Part shown: piece by piece, positions 1 through 9,360 of the stretch
How the letters are laid out: the number at the start of each line of letters is the position of its first letter
How positions within the stretch are numbered: position 1 is the stretch's first letter
Assembly (NCBI RefSeq): GCF_015265435.1
Contig: NZ_JABJWH010000020.1
Coordinates: forward strand, 62,001-126,000
From: Alloalcanivorax profundimaris
Lineage (GTDB): Bacteria > Pseudomonadota > Gammaproteobacteria > Pseudomonadales > Alcanivoracaceae
Reading direction: 5' to 3'
Length of the DNA: 64,000 bases
The notes under the pieces: generated by a model
The model's input: the letters and a program-made list of their open reading frames with translations, nothing else
The model's database searches: none
What the model was told of the DNA's origin: nothing
Program-made: the position numbers and the translations under genes

Positions 1-748
<748 letters not shown>

Positions 749-1672
749 TTATCCGTCACCAACTGTGGCGGAAACGACCTGACGGCGCACCCGCCGGTCG
801 CCGAACAGGTACAACCCCAGCGCCGCCACGATCACCGCCGCCCCGGCCAGCACCCGGGGACCCAGCTGTTCATCGTTGAGCAACGCCCCCAGGGACAGCG
901 CCAGCACCGGCGTGATCAGCGTCACCAGGGCCACGGTGGCCGCCGGCAACCGGGTCAGCACCAGGAAGTAGCAATAGAACCCCACCAGGGAACCGAACAC
1001 CGCCAGGTAGACGATGGCGCCCAGGCCACGCACGTCGCCGCTCCAGGCAATGCCCTGGCCGGTGGCCAGCAGCGCCGCGCCGTACAACGGCAGCGACAGC
1101 AGCAGCCCGCCCACGGTCTGCTGCATGGGCGCCAGGCCGGCGCCGAGCCGCTGCACCACGATGCCGGACAACGCGAACAGGCTCACCGCCGAAAGAATCC
1201 ACAGCATGCCCCGGCCACGCTGGTCCACGGTGTCGGCGCCCTGCCACAGCGCGCCCAGGCTGTCGCCGAACACCAGCGCCAGCCCGGCCAGGCCCAGCAG
1301 GCAGGCGCCCCAGTGCCAGCCGTTGAAACGCTGGCCGCCGGGCAGCCACTGCATCATCACCCCGGAAATCAGCGGCGCCATGCCGAACACCACCGAGATC
1401 AACCCGGAGGGCAGGTCCCGCGCCGCCATATAGCTGCAGCCCATGGCGCCGAAAATGCCCGGCAGGGCGGCGCCGTAGCTGGTCAGGGCGCGCCGGTGCA
1501 GCGGCAACCCCTGGCCGCGCGCCCACAGCCAGAGCAGACCCAGCGCCGCCGCCAACGCCATGCGCGAACCGGCGGCGGCGAACGCCGGCAACGCCTCGCC
1601 GCTCCACTTGATCCCCAGGGGCGTGGTCGCCCAAACGGCGATCACGATCAGATAAGCGGCCAGGGTATTCAT
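749..1672 (-). CDS. EamA/DMT-family inner-membrane exporter
   Basis: A 307-residue protein made of two EamA repeats of about five hydrophobic helices each, the standard drug/metabolite transporter layout. It starts MNTLAAYLIVIAVWATTPLG, with the helix-1 pattern WATTPLGIKW typical of the family, and the second repeat begins near residue 150. Members export amino acids or other small metabolites; the substrate here cannot be read from sequence. It is followed 63 bp later by the nitronate monooxygenase on the same strand, so the two may be cotranscribed. A 28-codon ORF and a terminator-like hairpin precede it and could act as an attenuator. Confidence 0.85.
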   Translation of the reverse strand: MNTLAAYLIVIAVWATTPLGIKWSGEALPAFAAAGSRMALAAALGLLWLWARGQGLPLHRRALTSYGAALPGIFGAMGCSYMAARDLPSGLISVVFGMAPLISGVMMQWLPGGQRFNGWHWGACLLGLAGLALVFGDSLGALWQGADTVDQRGRGMLWILSAVSLFALSGIVVQRLGAGLAPMQQTVGGLLLSLPLYGAALLATGQGIAWSGDVRGLGAIVYLAVFGSLVGFYCYFLVLTRLPAATVALVTLITPVLALSLGALLNDEQLGPRVLAGAAVIVAALGLYLFGDRRVRRQVVSATVGDG

Positions 1673-1746
1673 GGCGTTCCTTGAAAAAAGGGGCGGGGTT
1701 GTTCCGGGCCGGGCACCCGGGGAGAATGCGTCGTTAAAACAATAAA

Positions 1747-1770
1747 GCCGCGGGCAGGAAGCACCGCGGC
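1747..1770 (-). terminator. Terminator-like hairpin in the leader of the EamA gene
   Basis: Read on the minus strand, a 7-bp perfect stem (GCCGCGG / CCGCGGC) with a 10-nt loop is followed by TTTATTGTTTT. It lies after a 28-codon ORF and about 75 bp before the EamA start, where an intrinsic terminator would act as an attenuator. Whether an antiterminator forms is not clear. Confidence 0.5.
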
Positions 1771-1791
1771 CGGCGGAACGGCGTCAGCCGC

Positions 1792-1878
1792 TCACGCCCT
1801 CGGCGGCGAACCGCGCCATCGGCCATGCGGCCAACGGTTCGTCCGAAAACGGCTCGGCTTGCGAATAAAAACAGACAT
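1792..1878 (-). CDS. Possible 28-residue leader peptide upstream of the EamA exporter
   Basis: The ORF begins ATG TCT GTT TTT ATT and ends TGA, encoding 28 residues rich in Arg and Pro with two Trp. It is followed after about 20 bp by a terminator-like hairpin and then the EamA gene. This resembles leader-peptide attenuation. No strong ribosome binding site is visible, and the ORF could be chance in GC-rich DNA. Confidence 0.3.
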   Translation of the reverse strand: MSVFIRKPSRFRTNRWPHGRWRGSPPRA

Positions 1879-1913
1879 GCGACTATTCTGCGTCAAAGGG
1901 TTGGTGACAACAA

Positions 1914-3155
1914 ATGGATATCTATCTTGTAGGCGGCGCGGTTCGCGACGAACTGCTCGGCCTTCCCGTCAAGGAACGAGACTGGGTGGTGGTGGGTGGC
2001 ACCCCGCAACAACTCGCTGACCAGGGCTTCCGCCCGGTGGGCAAGGATTTTCCCGTTTTTCTGCACCCCGAAACCCGCGAGGAATACGCTCTGGCGCGCA
2101 CCGAGCGCAAGAGTGGCCACGGCTACGGCGGGTTCGCCTTCCACACCGATCCCGCCATTACCCTGGAAGAGGATCTGATCCGCCGGGACCTGACCATCAA
2201 CGCCATGGCGCGCACCGCCGACGGCCAGGTGATCGACCCCTACAACGGCCGCCAGGACCTCAAGGCCCGGATACTGCGTCACGTCTCCCCGGCCTTCGCC
2301 GAGGACCCGCTGCGGGTGCTGCGCGTGGCGCGCTTCGCCGCCCGCTACCGCTGCCTGGGCTTCCAGGTGGCGGAAGAAACCGTGGAGCTGATGACCCAGA
2401 TCGCCCTCAGCGGCGAGCTTGAGCACCTGCCCGCCGAGCGGGTCTGGAAGGAAACCAGCCGCGCCCTGATGGAGCGTTCCCCGCAGGCTTTCTTCCAGAC
2501 CCTGCACGATTGCGGCGCCCTGGCCGAACTGTTCCCGGAGCTGGCCAACCTGGACGGCGTGCCGCAATGCCCGGACCACCACCCCACCGTGGACGTGCTC
2601 ACCCACCAGTACCGCTGCCTGGCCCAGGCGGCCCGCCAGAAGCTGCCGTTGACGCCCCGTTTCGCCCTGCTCTGCCACGATCTCGGCAAAGCGGAAACGC
2701 CCCCGGACGGCTGGCCGGAGCACCGGGGCCACGAGCGGCGCAGCGAGAACCTGGCCCGGGAATTCGCCGAACGGCTCAAGGTGCCGAAGGACCTGGCCGA
2801 AGCCGGCGTTACCATGGCGCGCTGGCAACGCCGTGGCCAGCGCGCCCTGACCCTGCGACCGCCGGACATCTGGGAGATGCTGCGCAGCCTGGACGTGATT
2901 CGCCGCCCGCGGCGCCTCAAGTTCTTCATCGGCGCCTGCGAAGCCTGCGCGCGCGCCTGCGCCGCCGATCCCAAGGCGCCGTTTCCGCAGGGCGAGTTCC
3001 TCCACGGCGCCGCCGAGGCGGTGCGTCAGGTGGATGTAGCCGGGTTGCGCAACGCGGGCCTGGCCGGGCCGGCCCTGGGCCACGCCCTGGACGAGAAACG
3101 CATCAAGACCATCAGAGAGTACAAACGGGAGTTCATCGAACAATGGCGCCAGTAG
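1914..3155 (+). CDS. cca: CCA-adding enzyme (tRNA nucleotidyltransferase with HD domain)
   Basis: A 413-residue enzyme that builds or repairs the 3'-CCA end of tRNAs, with an HD phosphohydrolase domain as in the E. coli multifunctional form. The class II nucleotidyltransferase head is clear: MDIYLVGGAVRDELLG with the GGxVRD motif, then EDLIRRDLTINAMA at about 84-97. The basic-residue segment DPLRVLRVARFAARY follows near 130. The HD motif LLCHDLGKAETP is at about 252-263. Length matches the bacterial cca family (about 410). The SDR gene downstream overlaps its end by 13 bp, suggesting cotranscription. Confidence 0.95.
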   Translation: MDIYLVGGAVRDELLGLPVKERDWVVVGGTPQQLADQGFRPVGKDFPVFLHPETREEYALARTERKSGHGYGGFAFHTDPAITLEEDLIRRDLTINAMARTADGQVIDPYNGRQDLKARILRHVSPAFAEDPLRVLRVARFAARYRCLGFQVAEETVELMTQIALSGELEHLPAERVWKETSRALMERSPQAFFQTLHDCGALAELFPELANLDGVPQCPDHHPTVDVLTHQYRCLAQAARQKLPLTPRFALLCHDLGKAETPPDGWPEHRGHERRSENLAREFAERLKVPKDLAEAGVTMARWQRRGQRALTLRPPDIWEMLRSLDVIRRPRRLKFFIGACEACARACAADPKAPFPQGEFLHGAAEAVRQVDVAGLRNAGLAGPALGHALDEKRIKTIREYKREFIEQWRQ

Positions 3156-3880
3156 CCCTGGTCACCGGCAGCGCGCGCCGCATCGGCGCGCGCATCGTCC
3201 GCACCCTGCACGCCCGCGGCTGCCGGGTACTGATCCACTACCGTCACAGCGAAGCGGACGCCCATGCCCTGGCCGGGCAACTCAACGCCCTGCGCCCGGA
3301 CAGCGCCGCCCTGCTGCGCGCAGACCTCACCGACCCGGACGCCGTGCGCGGCCTGGCGGAGCAGGCCCGCGCCCGCTTCGGGCGCCTGGATCTGCTGGTC
3401 AACAACGCCTCCAGCTTCTACCCGACCCCCGTCGCCGAGGCCGATGACGACGACTGGGACGCGCTCATGCACAGCAACCTGCGCGCCCCCTTCCTGCTCA
3501 GCCAGGGCCTCGCCGGCGCCCTCGCCGCCGCCGACGGCGGCGCCATCGTCAACATCGTCGACGTCTACGCCGACAAACCCCTGGCCGCCCACCCGCTTTA
3601 CTGCATGGCCAAGGCCGGCCTGGCCATGATGACCAAGAGCCTGGCCCGGGAACTGGGCCCGGCGATACGCGTCAACGGCGTCTCCCCCGGCCCCATCCTG
3701 TGGCCGGAACAGGGTGCCGAGGACCAGGACGCCATCCTCGACGCCACCGCCCTGAAACGCGCCGGCGACCCGGACGACATCGCCAACACCGTGGCCTGGC
3801 TGGCCCTGGACGCCCCCTACGTCACCGGCCAGATCCTGGCCGTGGACGGCGGCCGCTCCCTCGCCCTCGCCGGCGCCTGA
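3143..3880 (+). CDS. folM: Pteridine reductase-like SDR (FolM type)
   Basis: A 245-residue short-chain dehydrogenase. The nucleotide-binding motif is TGSARRIG with an Arg after the glycine loop, the variant characteristic of pteridine reductases (TGx3RxG) rather than the common TGxxxGIG. NNAS is at about residue 88, and the active-site YCMAK is near 151. FolM reduces dihydrobiopterin/dihydrofolate-type substrates with NADPH. Its start lies inside the end of cca. The neighbouring folK and folB on the opposite strand support a pterin/folate role. The exact substrate is inferred. Confidence 0.78.
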   Translation: MAPVALVTGSARRIGARIVRTLHARGCRVLIHYRHSEADAHALAGQLNALRPDSAALLRADLTDPDAVRGLAEQARARFGRLDLLVNNASSFYPTPVAEADDDDWDALMHSNLRAPFLLSQGLAGALAAADGGAIVNIVDVYADKPLAAHPLYCMAKAGLAMMTKSLARELGPAIRVNGVSPGPILWPEQGAEDQDAILDATALKRAGDPDDIANTVAWLALDAPYVTGQILAVDGGRSLALAGA

Positions 3881-4019
3881 CCACCACAAACCACTGATCG
3901 ACAAGGAATAAATCAAAAAACGGATGGATTTTCGGGCCTTAGGCCACGTTAACGACATTGAATAGACGCCTCTAAGAGGACAAAGACCGAACATACGCTG
4001 CGTTAACAACCGGTATTTG

Positions 4020-4031
4020 CCCCCCCCCCCC
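4020..4031. repeat. Homopolymeric C12 tract
   Basis: Twelve consecutive C follow TATTTG and precede AAAAGCCC in the intergenic region before the lipoprotein pair. Tracts of this length are prone to slipped-strand length change. It lies about 260 bp upstream of the nearest start, so an effect on expression is uncertain. Confidence 0.8.
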
Positions 4032-4190
4032 AAAAGCCCTTCCAAGGCAGAATATTTGCCATTACTACCTTGTTTAAATCAATAAATTCAATGACTTGCC
4101 GAAGTCCGCCCCTGGGTGACCTGGCCCGCTGGCGATGGCGGGCACCTGAGCCACGCGGCCATGTGACCGCCTTCACACTACCCCTTGTCA

Positions 4191-4204
4191 CCCCTGATTA
4201 GGGG
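4191..4204. promoter_or_regulatory. Palindrome CCCCT-N4-AGGGG upstream of a lipoprotein gene
   Basis: A perfect 5-bp inverted repeat with a 4-bp spacer, 86 bp before the start of the lipoprotein gene. The position suits an activator or repressor site; the protein that would bind it is unknown. Confidence 0.35.
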
Positions 4205-4290
4205 AATTTCTTTACCACCTCCGGCCGCTAGGGTTTGCAGGAACGGATGATGATGGTCCGTTTTCAGCATGCCGCAGCCGGAGAACAACG

Positions 4291-5217
4291 ATGAAACCCG
4301 CCTATCGCTCGAGCGCCTCCTTGGCGCTTTCCTTGCCGCTTATCGCCTTCACCGCCGTCCTGCTCAGCGCCTGTGACGACGATTCCGATTCCGACTACAT
4401 GGAGGAGGATACGGGCGTCAACCGCCTGGTCGTCAGCGAGGACAACGCCGGCACCCTGGCCGGCCTGGTTCTCGAACAATACGATTCATTGCGCTATGGC
4501 GTGATGCAGCAGCAGATCTACGAGGCATTGGGCAACGTGCTCGACGGAGGCTGCCTGAACGGCGGCGTTCTGCTGGAGCCGGAGGGCACGCCGAACCCGA
4601 CACTGATTCAGTTCGATCACTGCGAGTACACCACCGGCAATGTCGCGGACGGTACCGTAAGCCTGGAATACGATGGTGGCGCGCTCACCCGGCTGGACGC
4701 CGAGGCGCTTCGTTTCGAACAGACCCAGTCCAGCGATTACGTCATCGTTCAAAAAAGCCAGTTGGACGGTGGCTTCGACCTGGTACCCGGCACCGGCTCC
4801 GACGAGGTGGACTTTATAAACATCGAGGCCACGCTAAGGTTGAGCGGCACGCTTGATGGCGAAGACACGCCGTTTCTCGATCTGACAATGGATTACCGGG
4901 GTTTCGACGCCACCTCCGAATACCTGAGCGACGGCGTGGACGGCAGACGTCTGGATGGCGATCTGAGCTTCTCCGGTCCGCTCGAAGGGCTGGTCACGGT
5001 GGTCACCGACACCGTTCTGTCATTCGAAAGCGATCTTTACTGCCCCGCCGGTGGGAGTCTGACAATCACCGGCGGCGACGGCACTTCCCTCAGCCTGAAT
5101 TTCGGCACCCCTATCACGGTGACCATCAACGGTATCACCGCCGATTACGATTGCGATGCTTTCGAGGAATGGATGTTCTCCCAAATGCCGTCCCCGCCAA
5201 CCAGCCCCGGGACATAA
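4291..5217 (+). CDS. Lipoprotein of unknown function (paralogue 1 of 3)
   Basis: 308 residues. The N-terminus is a lipoprotein signal peptide: basic MKPAYRSS, a hydrophobic stretch, then lipobox LLSAC with Cys at residue 28. The residue after Cys is Asp, which in enterics favours retention in the inner membrane. The mature part is acidic (DDDSDSDYMEEDTG) with predicted beta-rich segments, and ends in CPAGGSLTITGGDG, ITVTINGITADYDC and FEEWMFSQM. The same C-terminal pattern appears in the next gene and in the decayed copy after it, so this is a local paralogous family. Function is not known to me. Confidence 0.7.
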   Translation: MKPAYRSSASLALSLPLIAFTAVLLSACDDDSDSDYMEEDTGVNRLVVSEDNAGTLAGLVLEQYDSLRYGVMQQQIYEALGNVLDGGCLNGGVLLEPEGTPNPTLIQFDHCEYTTGNVADGTVSLEYDGGALTRLDAEALRFEQTQSSDYVIVQKSQLDGGFDLVPGTGSDEVDFINIEATLRLSGTLDGEDTPFLDLTMDYRGFDATSEYLSDGVDGRRLDGDLSFSGPLEGLVTVVTDTVLSFESDLYCPAGGSLTITGGDGTSLSLNFGTPITVTINGITADYDCDAFEEWMFSQMPSPPTSPGT

Positions 5218-5308
5218 TGCACATTGCGACGGGACGCCGGTGAAAGCCGGCGCCCTTTCCCCTTGGCAGACTGCGGCGCAACAACAACGCACCGCCAGGG
5301 GGAATACC

Positions 5309-6268
5309 ATGTTCGCACCACTCAGGTTCTTATCGCTTCCGCGCCGGGTTCTGCCCGGCTTCGTTCTGCTGCTCGCTGCCTGTGGCGGCGACCATGATCA
5401 CCGCCCCGTCGACAATACGCCACCGGACAACGATGCCCGAGCCATCGCCGTGGACGCGCGAAACGCCGAATCCTTGCTGGGCGAGGCGATGTTCGTCACC
5501 AACCTGATGACCCTGAACGTGGCCTACGACCTGAACATGTACAGCGTGGTGATGCCGGTGACCGCCTGCGACAACGACGGCACCGTGGCACGGGAAACTG
5601 AACCGGACGGCGCCGGGCGCGTCACCGCGATTGATTATGAAAACTGCCGGATCTCCCTGGGACCGGACACCGACTTGATGCTCGACGGCGACCTGGCTTT
5701 CCAGTACGACAGCGCCGACCCGGCCTCGCCCTTCCAGGTCGACGCCACGGCCTTTGTTTCCGACCTGCGCGAGAATCAGGGCGGCACCGTGTACGGCAAC
5801 CACACCCGCCTGGACGGCACCCTGCACATGACACCGGACCCGATCGCCGGCCTGCCATTCGCCAGCGTCAGCGACGCCGGGCTGACCCTGGCCTTCGAGT
5901 ACCTGGAGGACGATCAGTCCCTGCATGCTCGGGAGTGGCGATTGCAGGATTTCGCCGTGCCGTTCGCCGTGGATCCGATGACCGGCGGCATGGGCATCGG
6001 CGCCCGCGGACGGCTGTCGCTGACCGGCCCGGATCAGCCCGCCGGGTTCATCGACGTGGACACCGACCCGCTGCTGTCCACCTCCATGGCGGCCTGCCCG
6101 GACTCCGGCGACCTGACCGTCACCGGCGCGGAAGACAGCCAGGTGCGCCTCAGCGTTCAGCACGCCGATGAAGCGGTGATCACCACCAACGGCAATGCCC
6201 GGCTGATCGATTGCGGTGACCTGCTCGACCTCGCCGACCCGATGGCGGCGCTGGTGATCGCGCACTAA
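5309..6268 (+). CDS. Lipoprotein of unknown function (paralogue 2 of 3)
   Basis: 319 residues with a lipoprotein signal: MFAPLRFLSLPRRVLPGF, a hydrophobic run and lipobox LLAAC, followed by GGDHDHRP. The chosen ATG at 5309 follows GCCAGGGGGAATACC, a good ribosome binding site; upstream in-frame codons lack one. The C-terminal segment CPDSGDLTVTGAEDS...ITTNGNARLIDC mirrors the preceding gene, and both share a CDNDG/CEY type mid-domain around a conserved Cys. It lies 91 bp behind paralogue 1 and may be in the same transcript. Function unknown. Confidence 0.7.
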   Translation: MFAPLRFLSLPRRVLPGFVLLLAACGGDHDHRPVDNTPPDNDARAIAVDARNAESLLGEAMFVTNLMTLNVAYDLNMYSVVMPVTACDNDGTVARETEPDGAGRVTAIDYENCRISLGPDTDLMLDGDLAFQYDSADPASPFQVDATAFVSDLRENQGGTVYGNHTRLDGTLHMTPDPIAGLPFASVSDAGLTLAFEYLEDDQSLHAREWRLQDFAVPFAVDPMTGGMGIGARGRLSLTGPDQPAGFIDVDTDPLLSTSMAACPDSGDLTVTGAEDSQVRLSVQHADEAVITTNGNARLIDCGDLLDLADPMAALVIAH

Positions 6269-6426
6269 ACGTCGTCGGGGTGCACGCAAAATTTCATTTT
6301 CCTCTTCATTCCTACCCCGATAGGCTTCCTCAACAATTTTTTATTGCATTATCTCCATAAAACTTAAGAAAAAATTGTCTTGGGATAGGGAAAATAAGAC
6401 TTTATTCTTGCCGCCACGCTCCGGCG

Positions 6427-6653
6427 ATCCGCTGGGGCGTGCCCGCCGTGCTGTGCGCCTCCGTACTGCTCACCGCCTGCGAAGACGATAATTACCGCCC
6501 GGATCCGGAACCGGGCGAACCCGGCATTGCGTTAGTGAACAAAACGGCCAGGGCAGTCGCATTACCGCGGACGGCGTGGGCACCCATTACACCTGCGAGG
6601 AATTCGAGCAGTGGATCACGGAAGCCATCGGCCCGATGCTGACGCCCTTCTGA
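6427..6653 (+). pseudogene. Decayed third copy of the lipoprotein family
   Basis: The first frame gives a lipobox-like start, with hydrophobic residues then LLTACEDDNYRPDPE, just as in the two intact paralogues. From about 6541 the family's C-terminal signature continues in another frame: ITADGVGTHYTCEEFEQW and then a stop at 6651-6653. The roughly 250-residue middle is missing, and no ATG is available for the first part. This looks like an internal deletion plus frameshift of a third paralogue. Upstream, 6280-6410 is an AT-rich stretch with no gene. Confidence 0.6.
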
Positions 6654-6673
6654 GCCCGTCTCCCTGAGCCCGC

Positions 6674-7165
6674 TCAGGGCCAGACGAACGGCACCTGCCA
6701 CAGGCGCTGTTCGGGGAAGCGATAGTCCTCGAGCAGCGCCGCGTAGGTGCGCTTCAGCACCGGGTGCTCGGTGCGCGGGGCCAGGTCGGCCAGCGGGCGC
6801 AGCACGAAGGCGTGCTTGAGGATCTCGCCACGGGGCAGTTCCACGCCGTCCACGTCACCGGTGAGGTCACCGTAGGTGAGGATGTCGATGTCCAGGGTGC
6901 GGCTGGCGAATTTCTTTTCGCCGCGCACCCGGCCGTGGGCGCGCTCGATGGCGTGCAGGCGCTCGGCCAGCTCGCCCACCGGCAGATCCGTGTCCAGGGA
7001 CGCCACCAGGTTGTAGAAGGCGTCGCCGCTGAACCCCACCGCTTCGCTTTCGTACACCGGGCTGAGGCCCAGCGCGCCGAATTCAGCGGCCAGCTGATCC
7101 AGGCCGGAGCGGATATTGTGGTCGCGGTCGATGTTGGAGCCGAGGCTCAGGTACACCGTGGGCAT
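6674..7165 (-). CDS. folK: 2-amino-4-hydroxy-6-hydroxymethyldihydropteridine pyrophosphokinase
   Basis: A 163-residue HPPK. It transfers pyrophosphate from ATP to 6-hydroxymethyl-dihydropterin in folate synthesis, in the cytoplasm. MPTVYLSLGSNIDRD opens with the conserved SLGSN motif. HGRVRGEKKFASRTLDIDIL near 95-115 holds the ATP/Mg2+-binding Asp pair in the LDIDIL signature, with RGE in place of the more usual RWG. The end LPRGEILKHAFVLRPLADL is also typical. The start overlaps the folB stop by one base (TGATG), indicating translational coupling. Confidence 0.94.
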   Translation of the reverse strand: MPTVYLSLGSNIDRDHNIRSGLDQLAAEFGALGLSPVYESEAVGFSGDAFYNLVASLDTDLPVGELAERLHAIERAHGRVRGEKKFASRTLDIDILTYGDLTGDVDGVELPRGEILKHAFVLRPLADLAPRTEHPVLKRTYAALLEDYRFPEQRLWQVPFVWP

Positions 7166-7521
7166 CAGGTTCGCTCCCCGCGTTCGATGATGACGCCCAC
7201 GTCGCGGGAGCCGCGCAGGGCGCCGGGTTTGCTCAGCCGCAGCTTGAGCCAGGCGACGCCGAATTCCTCCAGCACCAGTTGGGCGACCCGCTCGGCCAGG
7301 GTTTCCACCAGCTGGAAGTCGCTGTCCTCGATGTACTGAATGATGCGCTTGCCGATGGCCTTGTAATTCAAGGCGTCATCGATGTGGTCGCTGGCGGCGG
7401 CGCGGGAGATGTCCGCGACCATCTCCAGGTCGAGGCTCACGGTCTGGCGGATGCGGCGCTCCCAGTCGTAGATGCCGATCACCGTGTCCACCTTCAGGTC
7501 GCTGATATAGACGATGTCCAT
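7165..7521 (-). CDS. folB: Dihydroneopterin aldolase
   Basis: 118 residues. FolB cleaves dihydroneopterin to hydroxymethyl-dihydropterin, the step before FolK. MDIVYISDLKVDTVIGIYDW is the standard N-terminus with the IGIYDWER motif, and NYKAIGKRI and LVETLAERVA contain the pterin-binding Glu and neighbours. The family length is about 120, so the start at 7521 is preferred over an in-frame Met 21 codons upstream. It is divergent from plsY, with 47 bp between the starts. Confidence 0.93.
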   Translation of the reverse strand: MDIVYISDLKVDTVIGIYDWERRIRQTVSLDLEMVADISRAAASDHIDDALNYKAIGKRIIQYIEDSDFQLVETLAERVAQLVLEEFGVAWLKLRLSKPGALRGSRDVGVIIERGERT

Positions 7522-7568
7522 GCTGGTCCTTGATAATGCCCCGGGATTTCGTAGCGGGATTATAGCCG

Positions 7569-8183
7569 GTGGACACCTTAGCATTACAGGAAAGCGGAGT
7601 CTGGCTGCTGCCTTTGTGCGCGGCCGCCTATCTGCTGGGTTCGATTTCCAGCGCCATTCTGGTGTGCCGGCTGTTCGGCTATCCGGACCCGCGTACCGAA
7701 GGTTCCAGCAACCCGGGCGCCACCAACGTGCTGCGCATCGGCGGCAAGCCCGCCGCCGCCCTCACCCTGCTGGGCGACGTGCTCAAGGGCACGATCCCGG
7801 TGGCGGTGGCCTACGGCCTGGGCCTGAGCGCCTTCGGCGCCGCCCTGGTGGGCTTCTGCGCCTTCCTGGGCCACCTGTTCCCGGTGTTCTTCCAGTTCCG
7901 TGGCGGCAAGGGCGTGGCCACCGCCTTCGGCCTGCTGTTTCCGCTGCACTGGCCCAGTGGCCTGGTGGCCGGCGGCGTCTGGCTGGTGGTGTTCGCGCTG
8001 ACGCGAATTTCCTCGGTGGCGTCGCTGAGCGCCTTCGTGGCGGCGCCCATCAGCCTGTGGTTCTGGCTGCCGGCGGCGTTCTGGCCCATGGCGGCGCTCA
8101 CCGCGATCATGGTGTTCCGCCACCGCACCAACCTGGCCAAGCTGCTCAGCGGCGAGGAACTGGGGTTCCGCGGTAAGCGGTAG
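7569..8183 (+). CDS. plsY: Glycerol-3-phosphate acyltransferase PlsY
   Basis: 204 residues with about five membrane helices. PlsY acylates glycerol-3-phosphate from acyl-phosphate, starting phospholipid synthesis at the inner membrane. The diagnostic motifs are present: LLGSISSAIL, then SSNPGATNVLR at about 46-56, and FRGGKGVATAFG near 112, the acyl-phosphate/G3P site. The start is a GTG (GTG GAC ACC), since no in-frame ATG precedes the first helix. Gene order folB<>plsY<>tsaD is common in related gammaproteobacteria. Confidence 0.94.
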   Translation: MDTLALQESGVWLLPLCAAAYLLGSISSAILVCRLFGYPDPRTEGSSNPGATNVLRIGGKPAAALTLLGDVLKGTIPVAVAYGLGLSAFGAALVGFCAFLGHLFPVFFQFRGGKGVATAFGLLFPLHWPSGLVAGGVWLVVFALTRISSVASLSAFVAAPISLWFWLPAAFWPMAALTAIMVFRHRTNLAKLLSGEELGFRGKR

Positions 8184-8190
8184 CGGCTGA

Positions 8191-8244
8191 TCGCGACTGA
8201 AGTCGCTCCTACAACGGACCTTGTAGGAGCGACTTCAGTCGCGA
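8191..8244. repeat. REP-like palindrome between plsY and tsaD
   Basis: A perfect 24-bp inverted repeat with a 6-bp loop; the arms (8191-8214 and 8221-8244) contain GTAGGAGCGACTTCAGTCGC. This resembles the GTAGGAGC-type REP elements of Pseudomonas and relatives. It sits between convergent genes, where it could also end transcription from both sides. Confidence 0.8.
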
Positions 8245-8257
8245 TGAAAGCCCGCGA

Positions 8258-9289
8258 TCAGGCGCTCAGCGGCGCCAATTCCGCCAGTGGCCAGCGTGGG
8301 CGCACCGCGATCGGCAGATCGCTGTGCTCGCCGGCGGCCAGCCGCAGGGCGCCGGCGTAGGCGATCATGGCGCCATTGTCGGTGCAGTAGGCCAGCCCCG
8401 GGTAATAGACGCGCACACCCCGTTTGGCCATGGCCGCGTCCAGCTTCTCGCGCAGCGAGCGGTTGGCGCTGACGCCGCCGGCCACCACCAGCCGCTCGGC
8501 GCCGGCCGCCTCCATGGCCCGCCGGCACTTGATCACCAGGGTATCCACCACCGCTTCCTGGAACGCCAGGGCGATGTCCGCCCGGTCCTGGTCGGACAGG
8601 GCGTCGGCGCCGCCCAGGTCATTGATGGTGTTGAGGGTGAAGGTCTTGAGCCCGGAAAAGCTCATGTCCAGGCCGGGCCGGTCGGTCATCGGTCGCGGGA
8701 AGCGGAACCGGCCCGCCTCGCCTTTTTCCGCCAGGGCGGCGATGCGCGGCCCGCCCGGGTAGCCCAGGCCCATCATCTTGGCGACCTTGTCGAAGGCCTC
8801 GCCGGCGGCGTCGTCCACGGACTCGCCCAGGGGCCGGTAGTCACCCAGGGCGCGGGCTTCCAACAGCAGGGAGTGGCCGCCGCTGACCAGCAGCGCCACG
8901 AACGGGAAATCCGGGCCGTCGTCCTCTAGCAACGGCGCCAACAGATGGCCTTCCATATGGTGCACCGGCACCGCCGGCACGCCCCAGCCGTAGGCCAGGG
9001 AACGGCCCACGCCGGCGCCCACCAACAGGGCCCCGGCCAGGCCCGGCCCGGCGGTGAAGGCGACGCCGTCCACCTGCTCCGGCCCGCAGCCGGCCTCGCT
9101 GAGCACCTGACGGATCAGCGGCAGCACGCGGCGCACATGGTCGCGGCTGGCCAGCTCCGGCACCACGCCCCCGTAGGCGGCGTGCATGTCGATCTGGCTG
9201 AACAGCGCCTGGCCCAGCAGGCCATGCTCGGTGTCATAGAGGGCGACGCCGGTCTCGTCGCAGCTGGATTCGATGCCCAATACGCGCAT
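8258..9289 (-). CDS. tsaD: tRNA N6-threonylcarbamoyladenosine transferase subunit TsaD
   Basis: 343 residues. TsaD transfers the threonylcarbamoyl group onto A37 of ANN-decoding tRNAs, with TsaB and Tsa[20 protein letters not shown] is the family N-terminus (IESSCDET). The metal-binding HMEGH gives His111 and His115. LLVSGGHS and VAGGVSANR are the nucleotide-binding loops of the ASKHA fold. Start 9289 matches family length; the reading frame stays open for 58 codons upstream without family similarity. It is divergent from rpsU, as in many gammaproteobacteria. Confidence 0.95.
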   Translation of the reverse strand: MRVLGIESSCDETGVALYDTEHGLLGQALFSQIDMHAAYGGVVPELASRDHVRRVLPLIRQVLSEAGCGPEQVDGVAFTAGPGLAGALLVGAGVGRSLAYGWGVPAVPVHHMEGHLLAPLLEDDGPDFPFVALLVSGGHSLLLEARALGDYRPLGESVDDAAGEAFDKVAKMMGLGYPGGPRIAALAEKGEAGRFRFPRPMTDRPGLDMSFSGLKTFTLNTINDLGGADALSDQDRADIALAFQEAVVDTLVIKCRRAMEAAGAERLVVAGGVSANRSLREKLDAAMAKRGVRVYYPGLAYCTDNGAMIAYAGALRLAAGEHSDLPIAVRPRWPLAELAPLSA

Positions 9290-9360
9290 GTTTGCTCCCG
9301 TTCGGCCGGCCCGGGCGCGATGCCCGGCCGGGGCGCGCATGATACCGCCTGGGCCGGTGC

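Larger units (their letters stand above)
1673..1913. other. Divergent intergenic region between the EamA gene and cca
   Basis: About 240 bp separating two divergent genes. On the minus strand it carries a short ORF and then a terminator-like hairpin ahead of the EamA gene (listed separately). On the plus strand the promoter of cca must lie in the AT-richer stretch at about 1860-1910. I see no other gene. Confidence 0.5.
3881..4290. other. 410-bp intergenic region with a poly-C run and a palindrome
   Basis: AT-rich relative to its flanks. It contains a run of 12 C at 4020-4031 and the inverted repeat CCCCT-GATT-AGGGG at 4191-4204. The promoter of the lipoprotein gene at 4291 presumably lies near the palindrome, which could be an operator. 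No gene is convincing here. Confidence 0.5.
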
